DNA of 20,499 bases, taken from the NCBI RefSeq assembly GCF_947253395.1, contig NZ_CAMXYY010000019.1, positions 1 to 20,499 on the forward strand. The letters run 5' to 3'. Shown one piece after another: positions 8,162 to 15,318 of the stretch. Every line of letters starts with the position of its first letter. Within the stretch, counting starts at the first letter, position 1. Origin of the DNA: an uncultured Olegusella sp. Lineage in GTDB: Bacteria > Actinomycetota > Coriobacteriia > Coriobacteriales > Atopobiaceae. Made by a program: the position numbers and the translations under genes. Under the pieces are notes generated by a model, which made no database searches, was not told where the DNA came from, and saw only the letters and a program-made list of their open reading frames with translations.

Positions 8162-8676
8162 TACAACTCACCCGCCTCATCAGCGGCAATGCGCACTGGT
8201 TCCCATGCCACGAGTAAATCAGCAAGGCGCATACGCGCGTTAGCAGGACTTGTCGATGGCAACTGAACACAGGGTAGACCTAAGTTGGGTTCAATCAGTC
8301 TGCGGTAAAGGCGTGTCGCTGTAGCTCCCGTGCAAAATACCTTCTGAATGGATGCGTAATCACAAATGCGACGCAAATCATTAGGCACGGCATCTGTGAT
8401 AGTTGAGTCCGCAGCGCCTGAGATATGACAACTTGCCAGCACATCATCAATAGCAAGACAATGTCTATGGCAAAAATCATGACGCTCAGCATCAGTGCGA
8501 GGCTTTTCTTCTTGCCAAAGAGCTGAGACAACCGCCCAAAAGCGATTACGTGGATTGGCATAGTGAAACCCCAGCTCACGCGAGAGCGGACTGGGCATCG
8601 TACCAAGCAAGAGCACACGGCTTTGCTTATCAAAAATTGGTGGCAACGGATGAGTCACCAACTGGGAGACTTGCAT
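8161..8676 (-). CDS. DNA-deoxyinosine glycosylase (uracil-DNA glycosylase superfamily)
   Basis: 171 residues, the usual size for the hypoxanthine-DNA glycosylase (family 6) branch. It removes deaminated bases, mainly hypoxanthine, from DNA as the first step of base-excision repair. Motif 1 is GTMPSPLS (25-32), followed by the diagnostic YANPRNRFW (39-47); motif 2 is LPSTSPANA (139-147). A hydrophobic core strand precedes motif 1 (VLLLG). The ATG abuts the stop of the preceding phosphoesterase gene (TAAATG), and its stop overlaps the GTG of the next gene, so it sits in a tightly coupled operon. Hypoxanthine preference follows from family knowledge; activity on uracil is possible. Confidence 0.9.
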   Translation of the reverse strand: MQVSQLVTHPLPPIFDKQSRVLLLGTMPSPLSRELGFHYANPRNRFWAVVSALWQEEKPRTDAERHDFCHRHCLAIDDVLASCHISGAADSTITDAVPNDLRRICDYASIQKVFCTGATATRLYRRLIEPNLGLPCVQLPSTSPANARMRLADLLVAWEPVRIAADEAGEL

Positions 8677-9498
8677 TTATTCGTCCTTGCCCACTGGCTC
8701 GTAAAATTCCGACCCATCATCAAGACGCAGGAAAAGCAGCTTGCCAAAACCATGGCCACCCGCACAACCCGAATCGATATCCCAACGATCGGCAACATTG
8801 CCCGTCTCTGCACAGGCTCCCACACGTACCATGCGACCCAAACCATCCTTATCAGCGCCGCTGCGATCAGGACGGTCCGCCATGATATCTAAATAGGGAG
8901 TAGGCGTATGACCTGCAACAACAATGATGCCTTTGCCTTCTTTATCCACAAGACCAGTCGGACATCCCCAAAACTCCTGACGCACCCACATCAAAGCTTC
9001 GGGGCTCTGCTTGTCCACAATGGCATGAATGCGATCTTCATCACGAGCGGTCGCATCGATTGCCATTGCAGGCACAGGAATGATTGGTTGAATACCCGCA
9101 TGAGCAAAGAGATAGAGCTGTCCCGAGACACGGGTATAAGCAGAAAGTGGCAAGGCACGTACCCAATCAAGCAGGTCCAGAAGTTCTTCTTTGGAAAGAG
9201 TCTCGAGCTGTTCTTTGGTAGTACCACCGCCATTTATTGCCCAATTGGCAAAGTTTGCCAGATCGCCAGGGTCATCGTAATAGGCGAGCATTAAATCTTC
9301 GTGATTGCCCATCAGCACGGTAGCTCCCCCATCGGCAAGCCCACGGCAAATACGCAGGACAGCCAGGGGATCAGGTCCACGATCAATCATGTCGCCCAAC
9401 ATAAAGATGTGATCTTCGGCAGCAGGCGAGATACGGTCAAGCAGGCGCTCAAGCGTCCTTGCATGACCATGCACGTCCGAAAAAACATAGGTCGCCAT
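8677..9498 (-). CDS. PPP-family metallophosphoesterase (Ser/Thr phosphatase or ApaH-like)
   Basis: 273-residue cytoplasmic dimetal phosphoesterase. All PPP motifs are visible: DVH (8-10), GDMIDRG (35-41), GNHE (64-67), His133 in FAHAG and His197 in AGHTPT. Such proteins dephosphorylate phospho-Ser/Thr/Tyr or cleave dinucleoside tetraphosphates; the choice cannot be made here. The start at 9498 is preferred over an upstream codon 55 residues earlier, because AGGGAGG sits five bases before this ATG and the extra residues would lie within dxs and lack domain character. The dxs stop overlaps that ribosome binding site, and the stop of this gene abuts the glycosylase start. Confidence 0.9.
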   Translation of the reverse strand: MATYVFSDVHGHARTLERLLDRISPAAEDHIFMLGDMIDRGPDPLAVLRICRGLADGGATVLMGNHEDLMLAYYDDPGDLANFANWAINGGGTTKEQLETLSKEELLDLLDWVRALPLSAYTRVSGQLYLFAHAGIQPIIPVPAMAIDATARDEDRIHAIVDKQSPEALMWVRQEFWGCPTGLVDKEGKGIIVVAGHTPTPYLDIMADRPDRSGADKDGLGRMVRVGACAETGNVADRWDIDSGCAGGHGFGKLLFLRLDDGSEFYEPVGKDE

Positions 9499-9503
9499 CA
9501 CTA

Positions 9504-9510
9504 CCTCCCT
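9504..9510 (-). promoter_or_regulatory. Ribosome binding site deciding the phosphoesterase start
   Basis: AGGGAGG on the minus strand, five bases before the ATG at 9496-9498 and overlapping the TAG stop of dxs (9509-9511). Its strength argues for this start and for coupling to dxs translation. Confidence 0.8.
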
Positions 9511-11281
9511 ACTCGCTTTGCATCTTCTCCAATTGAGAAACAATATCTGCAGCCACTGCTCCTGGCTCCAAATGATAACGCTGACGCATAACCGCCGCAG
9601 GCATACGATCAATGAACTCTTTGGTGCCACCAAAGCAGATAGTGCGTACCTTCGTGTGACCAAGATATCGTGCTACTTTTTCGCCAAAACCACCAAAAAG
9701 GATGCCATTTTCAAAGGTTACAACCAACTCATGATCGGAAGAAATATCATCGAGTAAGCGCCAATCCAATGCTGAATAGGCCGTAGCCGAAATAATCGTG
9801 GGATCTATATTGCTGGCATACTGCAATTCATGTGCCACTTCACCAAGCAAATCAACCGCAGCTCCAAGACCTAAAAGCGCTACTTTGCTACCGCGTTTGA
9901 GCACATCATAACGAGCAACGTCAGCCGTGGTAAATACCTTTGGGGTTTCAATACCCATGTCGGCATCAGTAAGTACATGGTCGGGTACACGAATAACCAC
10001 GGGTCGATCATCTTGATCAATTGCCCAGTCCAGCATCGCTATGTATTGCTCGCGACTTGCTGGAGACAAACAAGTCAGCCCTGGAATATTGCCTGTAAAG
10101 CCAATATCAAAAACACCAATATGGGTGGAGTCCAGCGATGAGAAGCCACCTTCAAAAACGAGGATAACCACGGGCGTATCGTTAAGTGCGAGATCAGAAA
10201 TCAGCTGGTCATAGGCTCTTTGCAAGAAGGTCGAATGTACAAAAAAGACTGGTTTTGCTCCGCCGCGGGCAATGCCTGCACAAAAACTCACCGCATGCTG
10301 CTCACAGATGCCCACATCTACGTACTGCTTGCCTGCTGCCTTGCGAAACTCTGCAGGCAAGCCACAGCCACCAGGTGCTGCCGCATTAACGATAACAACT
10401 GATGGATCGCTTTTGAGCTTATGTGCCATAAAAGCGCGGGTAATTGCCCGGTAATCAAGTTCAGGCGGCAGAGGATGTGTGCCTGCTGCAGGTATTGAAT
10501 GTGAAGCCTCGCGGTGCTGCTCGCCCCAAGCCCACCCTTTGGATTTAGTAGTATGGATGTGGATGACGATGGGATGGTCGATGTCTTTGACCTCATCAAA
10601 GACGCGCACAAGCTCAGCTACATCATTGCCCTGCTCAACATAACGATAGTCCAACCCAAAATCACGGAAGATATTGCGGGTAGAGCTCCCCTTGCTTGCG
10701 CGGAGCTCAGCAAGTCCTGCGTACATACCGCCCGTATCTTCCTTGATGGACATCTCGTTATCGTTAAAGACAATGATAAGACCGCTATCTAGCTCCGCGG
10801 CATTATCTAAACCCTCAAAAGCCTGGCCACCCGACAAGGCGCCATCACCAATAAGGGCCACCACACGGTTGTGACCACCCGTAAGATCGCGAGCTTTTGC
10901 CAAGCCACAAGCAAGACTGATTGAAGTTGAAGTGTGACCACAACGGAACAGATCATGTTCACTTTCAGCAGGATTGGTAAAGCCGGAGACCGAGCCATAG
11001 CGTGCAGGATCGGTATAGGCATACGCACGACCCGTCAACATCTTGTGCGTATAGCTTTGATGAGACGTATCAAACACAATTTTGTCGCGTGGCGAATCAA
11101 ACACATAATGTAGAGCCACCGTTGCCTCGACAACAGCCAGATTCGAACCCATATGACCACCAGTCTCGGTTACGGCCGAGATGAGGGTCTCACGAATCTC
11201 TGTTGCCAGGCTCCGGAGTTCGTCAACCGTAAAGGATTTAAAGTCCTCCGGCCCTTCGATCCCCTCGAGCAAGGATGGCAT
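9509..11281 (-). CDS. dxs: Dxs-like ThDP enzyme (1-deoxy-D-xylulose-5-phosphate synthase family, divergent)
   Basis: 590 residues, transketolase-like. ThDP motif GDG (145-147) through NDNE (173-176), catalytic Glu327 in GICEQHA, the conserved STFLQRAYDQ (350-359), and His43/His74 near the active site are present. Canonical Dxs makes DXP from pyruvate and glyceraldehyde-3-phosphate for the MEP isoprenoid pathway. Compared from memory with E. coli Dxs, the protein is shorter, the DRAG segment reads FEGG (376-379) and the YPRG segment reads VPDH (432-435), so two arginines that contact substrate phosphate seem lost. It also carries GFTNPAESEHDLF (100-112), which I associate with a Dxs-like group in lactic acid bacteria and other Firmicutes. 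The product name is therefore provisional. It starts three bases after the phospholipase-like gene. Confidence 0.85.
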   Translation of the reverse strand: MPSLLEGIEGPEDFKSFTVDELRSLATEIRETLISAVTETGGHMGSNLAVVEATVALHYVFDSPRDKIVFDTSHQSYTHKMLTGRAYAYTDPARYGSVSGFTNPAESEHDLFRCGHTSTSISLACGLAKARDLTGGHNRVVALIGDGALSGGQAFEGLDNAAELDSGLIIVFNDNEMSIKEDTGGMYAGLAELRASKGSSTRNIFRDFGLDYRYVEQGNDVAELVRVFDEVKDIDHPIVIHIHTTKSKGWAWGEQHREASHSIPAAGTHPLPPELDYRAITRAFMAHKLKSDPSVVIVNAAAPGGCGLPAEFRKAAGKQYVDVGICEQHAVSFCAGIARGGAKPVFFVHSTFLQRAYDQLISDLALNDTPVVILVFEGGFSSLDSTHIGVFDIGFTGNIPGLTCLSPASREQYIAMLDWAIDQDDRPVVIRVPDHVLTDADMGIETPKVFTTADVARYDVLKRGSKVALLGLGAAVDLLGEVAHELQYASNIDPTIISATAYSALDWRLLDDISSDHELVVTFENGILFGGFGEKVARYLGHTKVRTICFGGTKEFIDRMPAAVMRQRYHLEPGAVAADIVSQLEKMQSE

Positions 11282-11284
11282 TCC

Positions 11285-12301
11285 TCAGCTCTCCCCTCCA
11301 TCGTTAATAAGCGTTGCCGCAGTCTGAGCCTGCACATACGTTTCAGGCAAATCATCTGCGACTACCTCGCCGCTGAAATTAAGACCGCCTGTCAAGAGAC
11401 GAGCCGCCCTCTCATCAAAATCAGCCGCAAAGAAAGCCTGCGTTGCACTCTGAACGCGCTCCTGCGCCGCTTGATACAAATCCCAAAAGCCCTCACAACG
11501 TAATTTACCCGTAAAAGGATCGGTCCAAGTGGCACGCTCGCGATTGTCAAAATCTGATGTAGCCTCAGCACGAAGACGATGCGCCATCGCACGATAGAGC
11601 GAGTAGCGCTGGTGCGAAAATCTCTGCTCTAATTTGCCAAGTAACTCACGCTTAGCAACACATGGTGCCCAAAAGAGATGCTGCACCAAACGGAAAGACT
11701 TAACCGCGTGTGTAAAGGTATGACGTGGCAAACTGCGCCCATATGTCCAACGAATAGCATAGGCGTACATCTTGTCGATTATGCCGAGCGTAGCGTCACT
11801 TGCTCGCAGGCATTCCTTCCAAGGAATATGTTCCTTAACAGTGACGCCTTTGTGTGAGAAAAGCACTGCTTCATCGAGGTCGCGCTCAATCTCAGCATGG
11901 ACACGGCCACCGTCACTGCGGTCGAGTTCTGGAATACCTGCATCACAGATACCGTACTGCTCGGCAAATACCAACGGATGAACTGTGGAATCGAGCAGGT
12001 AATGACACAAAAAGCCAGCTGCATAGGCCTCTGCGACATGACGCTCAGCAAAAGGCAGGGTAGCAAGCGAATCGTGCAATGCCAAAAGAAGACGCGCTGG
12101 ACGTAAATGATGCATGAGCTCACCGACATCATGTGTACGAGCGTCAATGAGTGGATCGGCTAGCAGATAAAACAAAGGATCGGGGCCTTGGTTTCCCAGC
12201 AAAAAAGCATCGTGTTCATCGAAGCTTTCAAAGCCGAGAACCGCCGAAACTGCTCCGAGCGAATCATGTCCAAAAAAATCATGCGTAAGAATAGCAGGCA
12301 T
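11285..12301 (-). CDS. Zinc-dependent phospholipase C-like protein
   Basis: 338 residues matching the pattern of the zinc-dependent phospholipase C/S1-P1 nuclease-like fold (Zn_dep_PLPC type). MPAILTHDFF places a metal-binding His at residue 7. Further ligand candidates are GPDP (Asp41), the histidines in THDVGELMHH (56-65) and CHYLLDSTVHP (99-109). The C-terminal half is helical and has no motif I recognise. No signal peptide is seen, so an intracellular role or unconventional location is likely, unlike secreted clostridial phospholipases. GGAGGGAG precedes the ATG by about seven bases. First gene of the minus-strand run, three bases before the Dxs-like gene. Activity on phospholipids is not established for this cytoplasmic subgroup. 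Confidence 0.8.
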   Translation of the reverse strand: MPAILTHDFFGHDSLGAVSAVLGFESFDEHDAFLLGNQGPDPLFYLLADPLIDARTHDVGELMHHLRPARLLLALHDSLATLPFAERHVAEAYAAGFLCHYLLDSTVHPLVFAEQYGICDAGIPELDRSDGGRVHAEIERDLDEAVLFSHKGVTVKEHIPWKECLRASDATLGIIDKMYAYAIRWTYGRSLPRHTFTHAVKSFRLVQHLFWAPCVAKRELLGKLEQRFSHQRYSLYRAMAHRLRAEATSDFDNRERATWTDPFTGKLRCEGFWDLYQAAQERVQSATQAFFAADFDERAARLLTGGLNFSGEVVADDLPETYVQAQTAATLINDGGES

Positions 12302-12337
12302 GGATATTCTCCCTCCATTATTGTGAGGTTAGCGCAT

Positions 12338-12346
12338 GTTATACCA
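12338..12346 (-). promoter_or_regulatory. Candidate extended -10 promoter for the minus-strand run
   Basis: TGGTATAAC on the minus strand fits an extended -10 (TGnTATAAT-like). It lies 36 bases before the phospholipase-like start in the divergent intergenic region. No convincing -35 is seen, so this is weak. Confidence 0.3.
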
Positions 12347-12423
12347 AGCGCACAATCAAAAGGAAGCCAGACGGCCGATGCACACGGTAGGCGCACGCTT
12401 GACCGATGTCTCAAGCAGGACTC

Positions 12424-12453
12424 TTGCACAAAAGTAGAACAAACGCCTAATCT
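12424..12453 (+). promoter_or_regulatory. Candidate promoter for the ankyrin-VWA-MoxR cluster
   Basis: TTGCAC (12424-12429) and TAATCT (12448-12453) are 18 bases apart, and the -10 lies 33 bases before the GTG start. Both hexamers are imperfect matches to housekeeping consensus. The 185-base divergent gap (12302-12486) holds no other clear feature. Confidence 0.38.
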
Positions 12454-12486
12454 CAATTCAGCGAACAACCATAAGAGGGGTGGCCT

Positions 12487-13617
12487 GTGAGCAACACACA
12501 GTTTCAGCAAAATCAACAGTCAGTTATAAAGAAGCTCGCTATAGAAGAGGCTTCGGATATCGACCTAGAAGAGCTGCGCAAGCTTTCGCCCATAGCCTGT
12601 GTTGATCTGTTAGAGCGTGCGGCAGCGGCAGGCGATGTCGCACGCATTTCAAGTCTATATAGCGCGTTAGGCACAATCACAGCTGATGCACATCCTTTTA
12701 TCTATGAGAGTTGGGCACTTGTATTGGCACTGCGCTATGCGCACGTCGAGGCAGCACGTGAGTTACTTACCCGTGAAGTAGATTTGCTTGCCTCTCCCCG
12801 CCACCCCCATTGGGCCGGGGTTTTGTTGCACTCCGATGAGGTACTGACCCGTTTTGCTCTCACACGGCGTAGTGTCACTTTTTTGCTCAATCCTATGGAT
12901 CCCACTGTTGCTACCGAAGTTTTTCGTCCCTCACATGATCATGAGCAGCTATGCGGTGCACCATACGAAACAAATTTTGATATTGCGCGTTGCTGCGCAA
13001 CAGTACTTACACTGGCTCGAGAAGCGAGGTTTTCAGCAACGGTATTTTGTGATTTATTTCGTGCGTCATTGGTTCGTGCTTGGCATGCACTGCGCCATGA
13101 CAAACAAGATCAAGAGATTGCACAGGAGTGTTTAACGCTTTGTCATCACCTACTTGAATTGCATCGCTTACATCCTTATGACCCACATTTTGGTGATGAG
13201 CGTCTCCTTGAGCTGATGCGCAAGATGTTTGTCCCCCGAGGCAGCATACGCGTCATGAAATTTATCTGTGTGGAGGAACCTTCTGCGTTTTTTGCGGCAC
13301 TCGAAGAACTCAGCTGGCTACGCAAAGATGTTGAGCTGGTACAGCAGCTGGCCCGGGCGATCAATCTTTCTGCTGCAAAAGATGCTCGTGAAAACCAAAT
13401 CGCCTATTTGCTTGAAGTACTCGCATCAGCAGGCGATCTTGATCAGGTCAAACGCTGGTCAAGTTTAGCTCAAGTTGGCATAAAAGAACTCCGGCGTGCG
13501 CTCGATGCGGCCTCACAAGCGGGCAAAACAGAACTTGTTGCCTGGCTGCTGGGCACCATTGCCGCAGCAGATACGGCAGCTACTCCAAGCTCCTCTCTCG
13601 CCGACCTTCTCCTATAG
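12487..13617 (+). CDS. Ankyrin-like repeat protein of a MoxR-VWA cluster
   Basis: 376 residues, mostly helical, no signal peptide or membrane segment. Ankyrin-like helix pairs are visible at about 36-62 (ACVDLLERAAAAGDVARISS), 76-98 (ALRYAHVEAARELLTREVDL) and 302-357 (LLEVLASAGDLDQVKRW, then LDAASQAGKTELVAWLL). The middle (120-290) is divergent and cysteine/histidine-rich, with no motif I recognise. Start is GTG at 12487 behind AGAGGGG. It is followed 90 bases later by the VWA protein and the MoxR ATPase on the same strand. By position it is the likely recognition or adaptor subunit of that machine, but this is inference. The repeat call is by eye and would need a profile search. Confidence 0.7.
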   Translation: MSNTQFQQNQQSVIKKLAIEEASDIDLEELRKLSPIACVDLLERAAAAGDVARISSLYSALGTITADAHPFIYESWALVLALRYAHVEAARELLTREVDLLASPRHPHWAGVLLHSDEVLTRFALTRRSVTFLLNPMDPTVATEVFRPSHDHEQLCGAPYETNFDIARCCATVLTLAREARFSATVFCDLFRASLVRAWHALRHDKQDQEIAQECLTLCHHLLELHRLHPYDPHFGDERLLELMRKMFVPRGSIRVMKFICVEEPSAFFAALEELSWLRKDVELVQQLARAINLSAAKDARENQIAYLLEVLASAGDLDQVKRWSSLAQVGIKELRRALDAASQAGKTELVAWLLGTIAAADTAATPSSSLADLLL

Positions 13618-13707
13618 TCGATTGAGGCGCAAAAGCCTATTGATTCTGTTGCTCACTGTGAGACGATGGGTACATAAAAAATTCTAAGTACTTACAGGAG
13701 GTGAGCG

Positions 13708-15318
13708 ATGAGTGGCATCTTGATACCTCAGGGGATAGATGACAAACAAAATGCAGAGCATACAACTCTCGCACACAAAGTACTAGAACTTACTCGCAGC
13801 CAAATCATCGCCACAGCACCTTTTTTAGCTTCAGCAACAGGTGCATTGCAACCACAGGTGCAGCAACTTCCCTGCGCGATGGCAACGAACGGCACGACGC
13901 TATGGGCAAACCCCGAAATTCTGCTGGGCAATTTTGCACGAACACGCACGTTGCCCACACGCGAATATGCACACACCCTGCTGCATTGCATTTTGCTCCA
14001 TCCTTTTGTGGGCGAGATTGAGCATGCGCTCTGGGATGTAGCGGCGGATATGGTCTGCTGGGCACTGTGCGAAGAGATTTTTAACAAGATGCCCATCATG
14101 CCAAAAATAACCACTGAACTTGCCACCAGTTATAGTCAGGCCGAGTACGATCCATCTGAGAGCGAGCGTCTTGAAATTCTCCGACTTGTAGCATCGGAGC
14201 TTAACGGTCCGCTCACCACAGAACGCATCTATCATCTTTTTGCGCGTGGGAAGCACAAAGAAAAAATTGCGCGTTGGTCTCAGCTTTTTTTGGTAGATAG
14301 TCATCAAGCATGGCACTCGTCAGAACAAAGCTCTTCGCAATCCCCAGATAACAAGCAGTCCAACAGCAAGTCCACAGAAGATGAAGATGCATCGTCTAAG
14401 ATTGCCCAACAGAGCGACCAAAGTTCGAATATCGCCGATAGCAGCTCCCATGACTTTAGCGATGAGCATATCTCAGGCCAACTCCAATCAAGCGAGCTGC
14501 TCAACGACCTTTCCTCTGATGCTGAAAAAACATGGGAACATATCGCCCAGCAAATGCGCGTTGATCTCGAGACACTTTCCCGCAATCAAGCGACTTCTTT
14601 GCAAACTCTTATGGGGTCTCTTGAAGTTTCTCACCACAAACAGCGCGATTACCGTGAATTTCTCCGTCAATTTGCCGTTGAAAGTGAAGACTTACGTCTC
14701 TCTGAAGATGAGTTTGATTACGTTTTTTATACTTATGGACTTGAACTCTACGGCGACATGCCTCTGATAGAGCCTCTGGAATATCGCCAAGAACATCGTG
14801 TTCGTGACTTCGCAATTATTATTGACACGTCTAGTTCAGTTACCAAAAAAGTTGTGCAAGATTTCATCGATGCCACATACGATGTGCTCACTACCGAAGG
14901 CGGTTTTTTTGAGCGGGCCTGTATCCATATTATTCAGGCAGACACCCGCGTGCAATCTGACGTTCGCATCAACAATGCCGCCGACCTTGCGCGTTGGCGC
15001 AGTCATATAGAGCTGCGCGGACTAGGCGGTACCGACTTTCGCCCTGCCATCCGCTATGTGCAACAACTTTGGCAGGAAGGTGAGTTTACCAACCTACGAG
15101 GCTTGGTTTACTTCACTGATGGCTGGGGGATTTATCCCCGTCAAGCACCACCATTCAAATGCGCATTTGTCTTTTATGATGAAGACCATCGACCAGAAAT
15201 TGTTCCTGCCTGGGCAGAGCAACTAGTGCTCCATCCGGGCGAATTTGAATCTTTATCTGTCTATGGCAAACGCAAAAACACGCAAGTCACGCATGCCGCA
15301 CAAGGAGGAACGCGATGA
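13708..15318 (+). CDS. DUF2201/VWA-like protein with a vestigial metallopeptidase motif
   Basis: 536 residues with three parts. The N-terminal domain (15-195) resembles the predicted metallopeptidase domain found before VWA in DUF2201 proteins, but its HExxH site reads HTLLH (89-93), losing the catalytic Glu. A linker (203-265) is very rich in Ser, Gln, Asp and Asn. The C-terminal VWA domain (366-515) has a complete MIDAS: DTSSS (373-377), Thr442 in GGTDFRPAI and Asp471 in FTDG, so it can bind a divalent metal and a partner acidic residue. AGGAGGTGA lies just before the ATG. Its stop overlaps the MoxR ATPase start by ATGA. VWA proteins paired with MoxR ATPases (for example ViaA with RavA) act as substrate-binding partners of the ATPase. 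Confidence 0.88.
   Translation: MSGILIPQGIDDKQNAEHTTLAHKVLELTRSQIIATAPFLASATGALQPQVQQLPCAMATNGTTLWANPEILLGNFARTRTLPTREYAHTLLHCILLHPFVGEIEHALWDVAADMVCWALCEEIFNKMPIMPKITTELATSYSQAEYDPSESERLEILRLVASELNGPLTTERIYHLFARGKHKEKIARWSQLFLVDSHQAWHSSEQSSSQSPDNKQSNSKSTEDEDASSKIAQQSDQSSNIADSSSHDFSDEHISGQLQSSELLNDLSSDAEKTWEHIAQQMRVDLETLSRNQATSLQTLMGSLEVSHHKQRDYREFLRQFAVESEDLRLSEDEFDYVFYTYGLELYGDMPLIEPLEYRQEHRVRDFAIIIDTSSSVTKKVVQDFIDATYDVLTTEGGFFERACIHIIQADTRVQSDVRINNAADLARWRSHIELRGLGGTDFRPAIRYVQQLWQEGEFTNLRGLVYFTDGWGIYPRQAPPFKCAFVFYDEDHRPEIVPAWAEQLVLHPGEFESLSVYGKRKNTQVTHAAQGGTR

Noticed and set aside
9499..9663. 55-residue N-terminal extension of the metallophosphoesterase.
   Set aside because: It lies within dxs in another frame, lacks family similarity, and a strong AGGGAGG sits five bases before the ATG at 9498.
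10186..10454. Several overlapping plus-strand open frames opposite dxs.
   Set aside because: They are antisense to conserved dxs sequence, short and without ribosome sites or recognisable domains.
13618..13707. AGGC-GCAAAA-GCCT hairpin between the ankyrin-like and VWA genes as a terminator.
   Set aside because: Only four base pairs and no T-run after it; too weak to separate the two genes into different transcripts.
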